Source of the DNA: DATNPH01 sp036703315
Lineage (GTDB): Bacteria > Cyanobacteriota > Cyanobacteriia > Cyanobacteriales > Coleofasciculaceae
Assembly (NCBI GenBank): GCA_036703315.1
Contig: DATNPH010000004.1
Span: 1-51,381 of the forward strand
Direction of reading: 5' to 3'
DNA length: 51,381 nt
In this document: piece by piece, positions 1 to 9,528 of the stretch
Position numbering within the stretch: position 1 is the first letter of the stretch
Layout: each line of letters begins with the position of its first letter
Notes under the pieces: generated by a model
The model's input: the letters and a program-made list of their open reading frames with translations, nothing else
Told to the model about the DNA's origin: nothing
Database searches by the model: none
Made by a program: the position numbers and the translations under genes

Positions 1-1145
1 AGCTTCAGTTGCTGTCCTCGCCACTCAATTGTGCTTCCAACTAAGCCATAACCCCAAACGGCAAAGTTGATCAGGTCTTGTATAGGTACAAGCCACAGAA
101 ATTTTTTGGCAAAAGAATCTTTAAGAATATAGACGCCAACAACCCATGCCATTGCTAACCTGATACTCCAAGTTATACCGAGTACAACCCAGCCCCAAAT
201 TGACCCCCCAGTTGCTATCAGAAATAATAGGCTGGTAGCCGTGCCATAGGTAAAGATAAGTCCCAGATACCCCCAAGGACGAGAAACTCGCATCCCTCGC
301 GCCCAGCGGATCTGGCGTTTGATGGAATCAACTAGGGTAGTGGTTGCCAGAACGTGTTCAACTACATAATCGGAAAGCACAACCTCGTAACCTAATTGGG
401 CTGGTAGATAGCCGAGTTGGAAGTCATCAGCGAGATAATCAGCAATTGCTGGAAATCCACCGATCGCCTCTAGTACCGCTTGGCGAATTACAATCGTTGA
501 ACCGAAAGCAAACTGTACACCTTCCAAGTGCTTGCTAACGAAAACTCCGGCATGAAAGTCAGTGGCATTCCCAAGTGCCTCTAGAATAGCTACCCACCCT
601 TTTGCTAAAGAACGATAGGGACAGGTGACGACTCCAACATTTTCGTCTTGCAGAGGTTGAACAACTCGCTGCAAGTAATCTCTCCCGACTCGGATGTCAC
701 TATCGGCAATCACAAGAATCTCGTACTTGGCAACGGCGGCGGCATTGGCCAGATTGCTGACTTTGAGGTTTGTTCCAATTGTGCGATCGCTGGCTACTAG
801 CTGAATATCCATCTCTGGGAAGTAGTGGATGATTTTCTGCACAATTTCTATGCCAGGGTCAGCCGCATCACGCACCGCAAAGATAATCTGGTATTCAGGA
901 TAGTCCTGCTGACAAAACGAAGCGAGATTTTCGTAAGCGTCACCATCCAGTCCACAAATCGGTTTCAGGATTGTAACGGACGGGTGAAAATCCGGATTAA
1001 TAGAATAGGAACGACTAGAAAAAAGGAAACCTGCATAAATCGCATAGCCGTAAAACCAATCTGCGGATAGAGACAGAATGAACAGCAGGGAATCAATAAT
1101 AGTCAAAATGTACTTCGTAATAAACACAACACCAAAAATTTCCAT
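1..1145 (-). CDS. hpnI: HpnI-like GT21-family glycosyltransferase (C-terminus cut by window edge)
   Basis: Membrane glycosyltransferase of the ceramide-glucosyltransferase-like GT21 group; the bacterial HpnI branch transfers an N-acetylglucosamine unit to bacteriohopanetetrol in hopanoid synthesis. Reading the minus strand from the ATG at 1145 gives about 381 residues open to the window edge. An N-terminal hydrophobic segment lies at residues 12-43. The catalytic series is visible: VRDAADP near 91, ADSD at 147-150, ADDFQLG at 239-245 and RQIRW at 277-281, the D1-D2-D3-(Q/R)xxRW signature. Two or three hydrophobic segments follow (about 295-375). The length is near that of full HpnI, so only a few residues should be missing. 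No other hopanoid genes are in the window, so the exact acceptor is inferred; a glycolipid glucosyltransferase is the alternative. Confidence 0.85.
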   Translation of the reverse strand, partial: MEIFGVVFITKYILTIIDSLLFILSLSADWFYGYAIYAGFLFSSRSYSINPDFHPSVTILKPICGLDGDAYENLASFCQQDYPEYQIIFAVRDAADPGIEIVQKIIHYFPEMDIQLVASDRTIGTNLKVSNLANAAAVAKYEILVIADSDIRVGRDYLQRVVQPLQDENVGVVTCPYRSLAKGWVAILEALGNATDFHAGVFVSKHLEGVQFAFGSTIVIRQAVLEAIGGFPAIADYLADDFQLGYLPAQLGYEVVLSDYVVEHVLATTTLVDSIKRQIRWARGMRVSRPWGYLGLIFTYGTATSLLFLIATGGSIWGWVVLGITWSIRLAMAWVVGVYILKDSFAKKFLWLVPIQDLINFAVWGYGLVGSTIEWRGQQLK

Positions 1146-1275
1146 ATGACCTTACCTGAGTTCGGCATAACGAACTAGAAGGCTTTGCCTTCTGGAAACT
1201 ATACCGTGTCTGTTGACCGACTCAGGGTGTTGCTGGGTTAACTGCCAAGCTAACGTTAAGTTGAGACCGATGCTC

Positions 1276-2157
1276 TCAAAGTCTGACCTGTTCCTTCTTG
1301 GTTAAACACATGGCGATACCTTTTTCGTAATAGGCTGCCTCATTGATGAAGACGGGGTAGACAGTTGAGTTACCTTCATAGGAAATTGTCCGACCATCAA
1401 ATGTCAAAAACATCGGAGCATCAGGATAAAGAGCTTCGTAATCCCTAAATTGTAGTTGAGGGTGAATCATTGCCTGAAGCTCTCTGTGCTCATTTCGGGG
1501 ATAGTCGATTGTCTGGACACATTGATAAATCGTGAGTGTATCTCTTGTTGGAGAAGATTGTCTCTGGTTATAGGCTTCTACATAGTCCAGAATTGCGTAG
1601 ATGAGTTCTTCGGTTTGCTGAAATAAAGGTGCATTCAATACGCCTTGAGCAATAGGCCCGACTTCGATCGCACAACCAAATTCGTAAATTGATCGCAGAA
1701 AAGGGCTATCCTGCTCCTGTTTCATCCATCGATATACCTTCACGCTTGGATTCACGGATGTGAGATGAGCGGCTAAGTGAAGATTGAATGGATGCTTACT
1801 ACTTGGAATAATTGTTAACCCCATGTTGGCTGTGCTGCTGTGCAAATCGATTACTAAATTGATTGGCTGGCTTCCTCCAGATGCCAACATTTGGTAAATC
1901 GCTTTGGCGCGAATCGCTTCATAACTGGAAAGCTTTGGATTTTCCAAATCTTGTCGTTGAAAACAGCGATTGAGGTCAGTATCAACGTACCGTCTCCCGA
2001 TTTCATAAGCTTTAGGATTCGCCAACAGCGTGATGCTCTCAAAACTCGATCGCTCAATCAAGTTGGGAAATCGCTCGAATTTCTTGACTAGGTAAATTCC
2101 TGTGAGTTCGTTTCCGTGGGTTCCCCCCACAATGGCAACACGTTTGATTGGATTCAT
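1276..2157 (-). CDS. Aspartoacylase / AstE-AspA family deacylase
   Basis: Zinc-dependent hydrolase of the succinylglutamate desuccinylase/aspartoacylase family, predicted to remove the acyl group from N-acyl-aspartate or a similar N-acyl amino acid in the cytoplasm. From the ATG at 2157 (MNPIKRVAIVGGTHGNE) the protein has 293 residues. The zinc-binding HGNE (His14, Glu17) follows the first strand, the substrate-binding DTDLNR follows about 45 residues later, the third zinc ligand is the His of VIDLHSS, and the catalytic Glu is in AIEVGP. An in-frame GTG at 2184 would add nine residues, but family members begin just before the first strand, so 2157 is preferred. The gene is monocistronic on present evidence; upstream lie two gene relics. 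Confidence 0.88.
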   Translation of the reverse strand: MNPIKRVAIVGGTHGNELTGIYLVKKFERFPNLIERSSFESITLLANPKAYEIGRRYVDTDLNRCFQRQDLENPKLSSYEAIRAKAIYQMLASGGSQPINLVIDLHSSTANMGLTIIPSSKHPFNLHLAAHLTSVNPSVKVYRWMKQEQDSPFLRSIYEFGCAIEVGPIAQGVLNAPLFQQTEELIYAILDYVEAYNQRQSSPTRDTLTIYQCVQTIDYPRNEHRELQAMIHPQLQFRDYEALYPDAPMFLTFDGRTISYEGNSTVYPVFINEAAYYEKGIAMCLTKKEQVRL

Positions 2158-2316
2158 AGAGAAAGTACTTCCTGCTATAACCACAGCACGGTTTGTTGAG
2201 TCGGCTGTGTCGAGGTTGATAACGTCTTGCCATCCAGATTAGCCAAGGTCTTACTATATGTCTAATATTTTCTTAATGAGCAAACTATATTGAAAAGATA
2301 TAGTTATGGAGAACTG

Positions 2317-2394
2317 ATGGAGCTTCGACATTTGCGTTACTTCTTGGCAGTAGGAAAAGCGATCGCACAAATTCACTCAAAGCCTAATCGATAG
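2317..2394 (+). pseudogene. N-terminal relic of a LysR-family regulator
   Basis: A 25-codon reading frame begins MELRHLRYFLAVGKAI and stops at TAG. MELRHLRYFLAV is the first helix of LysR-type DNA-binding domains, but after about 13 residues the similarity is lost and no helix-turn-helix or effector domain follows. This is a remnant of a deleted regulator next to another truncated gene (the EAL relic) and the distal end of the CRISPR array, so the interval has lost DNA. It is unlikely to encode a functional product. Confidence 0.6.
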
Positions 2395-2466
2395 GAATCT
2401 CCTCCCTATAAGAGGGAGAGAATTCTAGCGGTTAGAGGTAACGAAAAAAACTAACAAAACCAGATA

Positions 2467-2823
2467 TTAGGTACTGACCTTTGTCATGAAAGCTACTATA
2501 GCTTGCTCATTAAGGGATCGAGAGAACAAGTAACCCTGCCCATATTCGCATCCTAGTGAGCGCAATATGTCTAGCTGTGTTTGTGTCTCCACTCCCTCAG
2601 CAACCACATCTAAGTTCAGAGAGTGAGCTAGGGTGATAATGGTTTGAGTGATTTGTAATTTTTTCTGGCAATGCTCGATGCCGCTAACAAAAGAACGCTC
2701 AATCTTTAAAGTATTGAGCGGCAAAGACTGTAGATAGGCTAAAGAAGAATAGTCAGTGCCAAAGTCATCGATGGACAACTGGATTTGTCTTGCTTTCAAC
2801 TGACCTAACAGTTCCGTAGGCGC
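2467..2823 (-). pseudogene. C-terminal half of an EAL-domain cyclic-di-GMP phosphodiesterase
   Basis: The frame carries the second half of an EAL domain: ELLGQLKARQIQLSIDDFG, then YSSLAYLQ, LKIERSFV, VVAEGVET and GCEYGQGYLFS. These are conserved EAL blocks around the DDFG metal-binding motif. The N-terminal half, including the EAL motif itself, is missing: homology ends at about 2823, directly against the degenerate terminal CRISPR repeat (2825-2843). The only start codons inside are poor (a TTG at 2799). The gene was evidently broken at the trailer end of the array. The missing half is not on the far side of the cas locus, so simple insertion of the array into an intact gene is not supported; deletion or rearrangement is more likely. 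Confidence 0.8.
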
Positions 2824-2843
2824 TGACTCAGATTAGTTGGAAC
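2807..2843 (-). repeat. Degenerate terminal CRISPR repeat (trailer end)
   Basis: The 19 bases 2825-2843 match the corresponding end of the consensus repeat at 17 of 19 positions (GACTCAGATTAGTTGGAAC); the other half (2807-2824) has diverged almost completely. It is separated from the first intact repeat by a 33-nt spacer. Read in the direction of crRNA transcription (minus strand), the 5' part is kept and the 3' part is lost, the usual decay of the last repeat. This fixes the trailer at the low-coordinate end. Confidence 0.85.
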
Positions 2844-5800
2844 TTGTAATCAACCTTGCACTCGTGAATCAGAAAGGTTTCAATCCCTGATAGGGATTCA
2901 GATTAATTGGAACGTCTGACAACTCTCCGTAAAAACATTTACAGCTTGGTTTCAATCCCTGATAGGGATTCAGATTAATTGGAACATGGTGCTAGCTCTA
3001 TGGCAAGCCCAATCAACCCAAAGTTTCAATCCCTGATAGGGATTCAGATTAATTGGAACAGTTGAAGCAATGTCTCATGTTTATGAGGCATCGTTTCAAT
3101 CCCTGATAGGGATTCAGATTAATTGGAACCCCAGAAATATTTATAGGACTAGCAAAAGAAAGGGTTTCAATCCCTGATAGGGATTCAGATTAATTGGAAC
3201 GCCACAGGGAAGGCAACCCCAGAGCAAGCAGCAAGTAAGAACCTTGTTTCAATCCCTGATAGGGATTCAGATTAATTGGAACTCTAAGCGCCACGCGCAA
3301 CGAACTCCCTTGGATTAGTTTCAATCCCTGATAGGGATTCAGATTAATTGGAACCACACCAGAAAATCGCAGAGAACCTGTGGGTTGTGTTTCAATCCCT
3401 GATAGGGATTCAGATTAATTGGAACGGTAAAGAGAAAGAACCGAGGGTTACAGCAACGGGTTTCAATCCCTGATAGGGATTCAGATTAATTGGAACCTGA
3501 TTGAATCTCCATGTTGAGTTGCAGTTTCCCGTTTCAATCCCTGATAGGGATTCAGATTAATTGGAACTAGGTAGCACGTCCTGTCTTTGTTACCTTTACC
3601 TGTTTCAATCCCTGATAGGGATTCAGATTAATTGGAACGTATCCGGAGGTGCCCTTTACGGCATGTAAACTGTTTCAATCCCTGATAGGGATTCAGATTA
3701 ATTGGAACCGGGCACCACACTTCCCGGTATATGCCCTAAACCGTTTCAATCCCTGATAGGGATTCAGATTAATTGGAACAAGTCATGCATAAGATGAGGT
3801 TCCCAGCTGAGCAGTTTCAATCCCTGATAGGGATTCAGATTAATTGGAACCGCCTGAGCCGCCGAAACAGTCAAGCGATATACCCAGTTTCAATCCCTGA
3901 TAGGGATTCAGATTAATTGGAACCCATTGAAGGAAAAATTGATACTGAATAATTGGCGTTTCAATCCCTGATAGGGATTCAGATTAATTGGAACTCAAAC
4001 TTCTTATCCATAATCCCGCTCCTTTTAGGTTTCAATCCCTGATAGGGATTCAGATTAATTGGAACGTACCTATCTTATGGTAATGGATAAGCCTGTATAC
4101 GTTTCAATCCCTGATAGGGATTCAGATTAATTGGAACGGCTTGCTAATTAGCGAGAGCGGTTATCAACTCATTTATTGTTTCAATCCCTGATAGGGATTC
4201 AGATTAATTGGAACCTGACTGTGACTGACACGGCAAACAGCCAAGTCAAGTTGTTTCAATCCCTGATAGGGATTCAGATTAATTGGAACAGCAGGCTATG
4301 TCAAATATCTAGCAGATGAGTGGGTTTCAATCCCTGATAGGGATTCAGATTAATTGGAACCGTAATTCCGATAGTTTGCCCGACCTGTGATCATGTTTCA
4401 ATCCCTGATAGGGATTCAGATTAATTGGAACATTCTCGCTGCTTCTGGGTTTCGATGTATTTCCTGTTTCAATCCCTGATAGGGATTCAGATTAATTGGA
4501 ACTCGCTGTATTGGGATATTGCAGTTGGGTAAAGATGTTTCAATCCCTGATAGGGATTCAGATTAATTGGAACTTATAAGACTTTAGCTATAGGTATTCA
4601 ATAGAAAATTGTTTCAATCCCTGATAGGGATTCAGATTAATTGGAACTTTAAACATCCCTAATACGGCGGGTTGTAAATTTTGTTTCAATCCCTGATAGG
4701 GATTCAGATTAATTGGAACTGTTGTCTTTAAGAATGATAGTAGGAGAAGCTTTGTTTCAATCCCTGATAGGGATTCAGATTAATTGGAACCTGAAGGGCA
4801 GGAAGTTCTTAAGTCCCTATACTTAAGTTTCAATCCCTGATAGGGATTCAGATTAATTGGAACACCCTAGTGCCTTGGCGCGTTCCTTGACACAACGAGT
4901 TTCAATCCCTGATAGGGATTCAGATTAATTGGAACCTGCTCATCCCGAATTAAATCGGGGATGCAAACTTGTTTCAATCCCTGATAGGGATTCAGATTAA
5001 TTGGAACAGTAAGACACCCCCGACTCAATTTTGATATCCCCGTTTCAATCCCTGATAGGGATTCAGATTAATTGGAACCTTCTGTAGTTGCCAGATTTAA
5101 ACTGAATCGTTTGTGTTTCAATCCCTGATAGGGATTCAGATTAATTGGAACTTTCTCCCCAATATTTTCATTGATGACCAAGACATGTTTCAATCCCTGA
5201 TAGGGATTCAGATTAATTGGAACCTGTTGGCAGTTCACGGCACTACCATGAGACTTGTTTCAATCCCTGATAGGGATTCAGATTAATTGGAACCTTCTGG
5301 TTAGGTCTACTTGTGCTGCCTTTCTAAGTTTCAATCCCTGATAGGGATTCAGATTAATTGGAACGGAACTTTTCTCTTCCCTTGAGCATGGTCAAACTGT
5401 TTCAATCCCTGATAGGGATTCAGATTAATTGGAACACTCAATCTCTGGAGTTTCACCCCAGCTTAAAGGTTTCAATCCCTGATAGGGATTCAGATTAATT
5501 GGAACACCTGCGTCGGGCTGCCATTATGTTTGCAGCAGGTTTCAATCCCTGATAGGGATTCAGATTAATTGGAACCGTATTGTCTAGCGCAAGTTTTCAT
5601 GCATTTGTAGTTTCAATCCCTGATAGGGATTCAGATTAATTGGAACGAGAGCAAGGTTCCAGTTGAGTGAATAATCAAGATCCGTTTCAATCCCTGATAG
5701 GGATTCAGATTAATTGGAACCCTTGGTTTTGAAACCAAGGAATTCAATGATTGGTTTCAATCCCTGATAGGGATTCAGATTAATTGGAACTTACTGCATC

Positions 5801-7319
5801 TTGCCTCGTCTCAGTCTACAGCACAGGGAGGAGTTTCAATCCCTGATAGGGATTCAGATTAATTGGAACCGAACCGATTGTAAGACAACTTCAGGCAATC
5901 CGAGTTTCAATCCCTGATAGGGATTCAGATTAATTGGAACTTCATACGCGATCGCGCTCCTCTTGCCCTAAGTAGTTTCAATCCCTGATAGGGATTCAGA
6001 TTAATTGGAACAGCAACCTTCTCAAGCCTCCCTTGTAGGGCATTGGGCAGGTTTCAATCCCTGATAGGGATTCAGATTAATTGGAACACAGAGCTGGGTA
6101 CACGATCGCGTCCAATGAAGTGTTTCAATCCCTGATAGGGATTCAGATTAATTGGAACCCCTGAGTCTGCACAATCAGGACTTGCCCCGCCGTGCCGTTT
6201 CAATCCCTGATAGGGATTCAGATTAATTGGAACGATTTACCTGATTCAATTGTTAAATCTCCTGCATGTTTCAATCCCTGATAGGGATTCAGATTAATTG
6301 GAACCGCTGCTATTCAAGGCACCGTCTATCAGTATCAAGAAGTTTCAATCCCTGATAGGGATTCAGATTAATTGGAACGTTTCCGCGATCGCGTAACACT
6401 CGGAAGAAATGTTTCAATCCCTGATAGGGATTCAGATTAATTGGAACCTGCTTCTACTAATGAAAAGATTTCTTCACGTTCTTGTGCAAGTTTCAATCCC
6501 TGATAGGGATTCAGATTAATTGGAACAAAAATGACTCGGCATCTAACCAAGATAGTTGATGTTTCAATCCCTGATAGGGATTCAGATTAATTGGAACTCC
6601 TCATGTGTCGCTTTACCATGTTATAATCCTCGTTTCAATCCCTGATAGGGATTCAGATTAATTGGAACTCTGGTCTGATGGATTGGGTGACCCCGATTTT
6701 GAGGTTTCAATCCCTGATAGGGATTCAGATTAATTGGAACACGAATTGCATGGCTTCACAGCAGCTGTCTATAAGTTTCAATCCCTGATAGGGATTCAGA
6801 TTAATTGGAACCATAGATACAGTCAATGATGAAAACACTACATAGATGTTTCAATCCCTGATAGGGATTCAGATTAATTGGAACCCTTCACTCAATAAGC
6901 TCACCTCGTTTTTTCGTGTTTCAATCCCTGATAGGGATTCAGATTAATTGGAACGGAAGGGATGGTTCGGTTGGTCAACTATCCCAGTAATGTTTCAATC
7001 CCTGATAGGGATTCAGATTAATTGGAACAATTACACTTCCAATTCCAGTTCACCCTTGGCAGAACGTTTCAATCCCTGATAGGGATTCAGATTAATTGGA
7101 ACCGATCAACTGCTGGTGCTGTTCTAGCGGGAGGTTATGTTTCAATCCCTGATAGGGATTCAGATTAATTGGAACACTTGGTTCCCCTCCCCAAGGAATG
7201 GAACCTATGCGTTTCAATCCCTGATAGGGATTCAGATTAATTGGAACTTCACGCGATCGCGCTACTCCCCCAGCCGTCTTGTGTTTCAATCCCTGATAGG
7301 GATTCAGATTAATTGGAAC
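2844..7319 (-). CRISPR. Type I-D CRISPR array: 62 identical 37-nt repeats, 62 spacers
   Basis: I counted 62 intact repeats, the first at 2877-2913 and the last at 7283-7319, with no visible base change between copies. Each starts GTTTCAATCCCTGATAGGG and ends TCAGATTAATTGGAAC on the plus strand, with an internal palindrome AATCCCT-GAT-AGGGATT able to form a 7-bp hairpin. Spacers between them are 32-45 nt, most often 34; the longest (45 nt) is 3201-3245. A further spacer (2844-2876) precedes the degenerate repeat. Read on the minus strand the repeat ends in ATTGAAAC, the usual 8-nt crRNA 5' handle. Transcription is therefore on the minus strand, continuing from the cas operon, with the leader next to cas2 and the newest spacers near 7250. 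Confidence 0.98.
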
Positions 7320-7466
7320 CGCAGGCAGCTGAAAAGCTTACTGTATTTAGTTTTCGAGGTTCAATTCTGTGAATATACATCAGCATACCATTAGAAGTGT
7401 GAAAAGTGCCAGCGCTCCTTGAATACTCTAAAGCTGGAAGCCTTACTAGCAAAGCAAAAAACAAGT

Positions 7467-7570
7467 TGCGCGGATGGGTTTAGGGCGTGTAGTGTGGTCA
7501 AACCTATATGCTGGTTGAGATTCAGGCAATTTTTCAATCCGCTATTTTGGAACACCTACCCATCCGCGCA
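7467..7570. other. 13-bp inverted repeat enclosing 78 bp in the CRISPR leader
   Basis: TGCGCGGATGGGT at 7467-7479 is exactly complementary to ACCCATCCGCGCA at 7558-7570. The enclosed 78 bp include the shortened CRISPR-repeat-like sequence. No T-run follows either arm, so it does not look like an ordinary intrinsic terminator. It could fold as a stem in the transcript that runs from cas2 into the array, or mark a small mobile or regulatory unit. Confidence 0.7.
7532..7553 (-). repeat. Shortened CRISPR-repeat-like sequence in the leader
   Basis: On the plus strand TTTCAATCC (7532-7540) and TTGGAAC (7547-7553) match the two ends of the 37-nt repeat exactly, but are separated by only six bases, so the whole is 22 nt. 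Read on the minus strand it begins GTTCCAA and ends GGATTGAAA. The palindrome of the normal repeat is missing its left arm, so Cas6 cleavage is doubtful. Confidence 0.6.
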
Positions 7571-7578
7571 CGATGCTC

Positions 7579-7872
7579 TTAAGTCGTTACTGTTCCGCTA
7601 TCGGCAAAGAAGATCGTGTCATCCCGAATCTGTTCACCACCAATACGCTCCACTTTCCCCTGACAACAGCCACACAGAAAGTAAAAGCGGATGCTATCAG
7701 TATCGGGTTTTATTACCTTGGCTAAACGCGATCGCAACTTAGCATATTGCGTATCCGTCAACTCACACTCAAACACACTGTACTGCATCCACTGCCCATA
7801 AGACTTAAGCATCTTGTGGATTTTAGTACGGCGCTTATCCTCTGGAACATCGTAGGAAATCACTACATACAT
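7579..7872 (-). CDS. cas2: Cas2, CRISPR adaptation protein
   Basis: Small ferredoxin-fold protein of the Cas1-Cas2 spacer integrase. The 97 residues begin MYVVISYDVPEDKRRTKIHK, with the conserved Asp at residue 8 after the first strand and the basic first helix, then QYSVFECEL in the second strand. Length is normal for Cas2 (about 90-100). Its start lies 2 nt after the cas1 stop, so the two are translationally coupled. It is the last gene of the operon before the leader and array. Confidence 0.97.
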   Translation of the reverse strand: MYVVISYDVPEDKRRTKIHKMLKSYGQWMQYSVFECELTDTQYAKLRSRLAKVIKPDTDSIRFYFLCGCCQGKVERIGGEQIRDDTIFFADSGTVTT

Positions 7873-7874
7873 AA

Positions 7875-8879
7875 TTACTTCAACACTAAAGGTGGATACT
7901 TATCGATTTCGCCCATTAAATACTTCGCCAACAGTCGCGCCTGAATCTCAAAGGCTTCCTGATAAGTACATTTCCGTCCTAACACTGGATGCTTAAACTG
8001 AGATTGTTTCTTATGTTCATATAGTCTTAGGAATGTGTGTAAGCCTTCCTTTGTTAGAGAAACTGCCTCACTTAGCGGTTCAGTAGTAAAGTCAGAAGGT
8101 TTCAAGAGGCGCTTATTCAAAATACTCAATACCACGGCATCCGCTACCAGAGGGCGAAACTCTTCCATGACATCTAAAGCTAGAGAAGGTCTACCATAAC
8201 GTTCAACATGCAGGTATCCTAAATAAGGATCGAAACCCACAATATTGACCGCACCTTGAACATCGTGACGTAGTAAAGAATAGGCAAAGCTGAGTAAAGC
8301 ATTCACTGGATCAGTTGGAGGGCGGCGGCGTCTGGCTTCAAACTGAAATTCTGAACCCTTGATTAACTGGTTGAAGCTACCAAAATATGCCGCACTACCT
8401 GCACCTTCCAATCCTCTCAGAGAATTGATTGTAGTTGTTTTGTCGATAGGTGCGATCGCTTGTTCTAACCGAGAGATACTAGATTGCAGATTAAGATGAG
8501 AACATTCTCGCTCTCGACGTAACAAAGTATTGCGATAATTCTTTAGTTTCCCTCTGACAAAGCCTCTGACGGCATGAATAGCTTGTTCTGTTTCTCCTGC
8601 GGCTTGCCACTGCGCTTTTCGGACAAAAATATTCTTCGTCATTTCTGGTTCTAATCTTCCGAGATATTTGCCTGTAAGTTTGATAAAGCTCAAGGGAATA
8701 TGGCGTTCTAGAAATTCAGAGACAGCTGCTGGGGAGATGGTGGCGCGTTCTAAAACTACAACGCCATCGACTTTAATTAACGGCACATCCAAGAGAGTTC
8801 GCTTGTTCGCTTTTACACTAAGACGTTCATCCGTCTTGCCGATAAAAGCATCCGGTTCTATTACATAAACGGTTCCCAT
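7875..8879 (-). CDS. cas1: Cas1, CRISPR integrase
   Basis: Metal-dependent integrase that inserts new spacers at the leader end with Cas2; in Cas4-containing systems Cas4 trims the prespacer. The 334 residues show the N-terminal beta domain (about 1-80) and the helical catalytic domain with Glu158 in RGLEGAGSAAYFGSF, His224 in GYLHVERYGRPSL and the acidic cluster LALDVMEEFRP at 233-243. Length and motifs are those of cyanobacterial type I Cas1. The gene lies 20 bp after cas4 and 2 bp before cas2. Confidence 0.97.
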   Translation of the reverse strand: MGTVYVIEPDAFIGKTDERLSVKANKRTLLDVPLIKVDGVVVLERATISPAAVSEFLERHIPLSFIKLTGKYLGRLEPEMTKNIFVRKAQWQAAGETEQAIHAVRGFVRGKLKNYRNTLLRRERECSHLNLQSSISRLEQAIAPIDKTTTINSLRGLEGAGSAAYFGSFNQLIKGSEFQFEARRRRPPTDPVNALLSFAYSLLRHDVQGAVNIVGFDPYLGYLHVERYGRPSLALDVMEEFRPLVADAVVLSILNKRLLKPSDFTTEPLSEAVSLTKEGLHTFLRLYEHKKQSQFKHPVLGRKCTYQEAFEIQARLLAKYLMGEIDKYPPLVLK

Positions 8880-8899
8880 TTGGGGATTCTCCTATTAAA

Positions 8900-9493
8900 T
8901 TAGATGGATTCTTGATAGCGCCCTACTTTATCAGCCGCTTGAGGTAAGCATTGGGAGTAAAGACTGCATCCTTTACAGCGTTGAGTGTAAGCTGCTTTTG
9001 GCATCAGCCCTGTTTGCAGTAAAGTTGTAACAGATTGGATAGTTGCGATCGCTTCTTCTCGCAACTGGGCAGAAATCTCAACAGGCTGGCGCTGGTGGGA
9101 GTGGGCGTAGTAGATATAGCCTTGAGCGATCGCTTTTCCCGTCATTTCCTCAAGGCACAACGCTTGGGCGCAGACTTGCAACTCATCGTTATCCCACTCA
9201 CCTTTACGCCCTCGCTTGTACTCCACGGGATACAGTTGCCCAGATTCTGCTTCAATTAAGTCAGATTTCCCAATCAGCTTATACTGTTCAGATTTCAGCC
9301 AAATTGCCCGAATTTGCCAGGTTTCTTCCCGGTGTCCTTCACCAGTGGTGTGAACGCGATCGTGTAAGCTGGTGCCTTCGATAGTGTATTGATTGTCGAT
9401 GAACTCCCCTGCACAGAACATCCGCCAGCAGCGATGAGGGCAATAGGCGTATTGGTTGAGAGCGGCAATGGGGATGTAGTCGGTATCATTCAT
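8900..9493 (-). CDS. cas4: Cas4, Fe-S RecB-family exonuclease
   Basis: Prespacer-trimming nuclease that helps select PAM-bearing spacers together with Cas1-Cas2. The 197 residues have Cys18 (with Cys22 nearby) and the C-terminal cluster CKGCSLYSQC (Cys173, 176, 182), the ligands of the 4Fe-4S cluster. The RecB nuclease core shows GKSDLIEAESGQLYPVEYKRG in two strands with the D, E and K of the active site. The gene follows cas6 after a 271-bp gap filled by a dispersed hairpin element, so transcription through the gap should be checked. Confidence 0.95.
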   Translation of the reverse strand: MNDTDYIPIAALNQYAYCPHRCWRMFCAGEFIDNQYTIEGTSLHDRVHTTGEGHREETWQIRAIWLKSEQYKLIGKSDLIEAESGQLYPVEYKRGRKGEWDNDELQVCAQALCLEEMTGKAIAQGYIYYAHSHQRQPVEISAQLREEAIATIQSVTTLLQTGLMPKAAYTQRCKGCSLYSQCLPQAADKVGRYQESI

Positions 9494-9528
9494 AAATTGA
9501 GGGAGTTAGCTTGATATCTTGTCCATAA

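Larger units (their letters stand above)
7320..7578 (-). promoter_or_regulatory. CRISPR leader region between cas2 and the array
   Basis: These 259 bp separate the cas2 stop from the leader-proximal repeat and hold no credible gene. Orientation of the repeats and the degenerate far end place the leader here. The region contains a 13-bp inverted repeat (7467-7479 and 7558-7570) enclosing a shortened copy of the CRISPR repeat (7532-7553). A GAATTGAAC sequence on the minus strand at 7359-7367 also resembles the repeat's crRNA handle, but weakly. I could not assign -35 and -10 boxes with confidence. Confidence 0.75.

Noticed and set aside
344..1070. Plus-strand frames of 64 and 81 codons in the first kilobase
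   Set aside because: They are antisense to the GT21-like glycosyltransferase, whose motifs are unmistakable on the minus strand.
4936..4970. Spacer containing CATCCCGA...TCGGGGATG, considered as a small RNA or terminator
   Set aside because: It lies exactly between two intact repeats and has normal spacer length; the imperfect palindrome is likely copied from its source DNA.
7092..7394. Open reading frames on both strands inside the CRISPR array (for example 7092-7289 and 7137-7394)
   Set aside because: They are translations of the repeat itself (FQSLIGIQINWN periodic peptide) and have no coding meaning.
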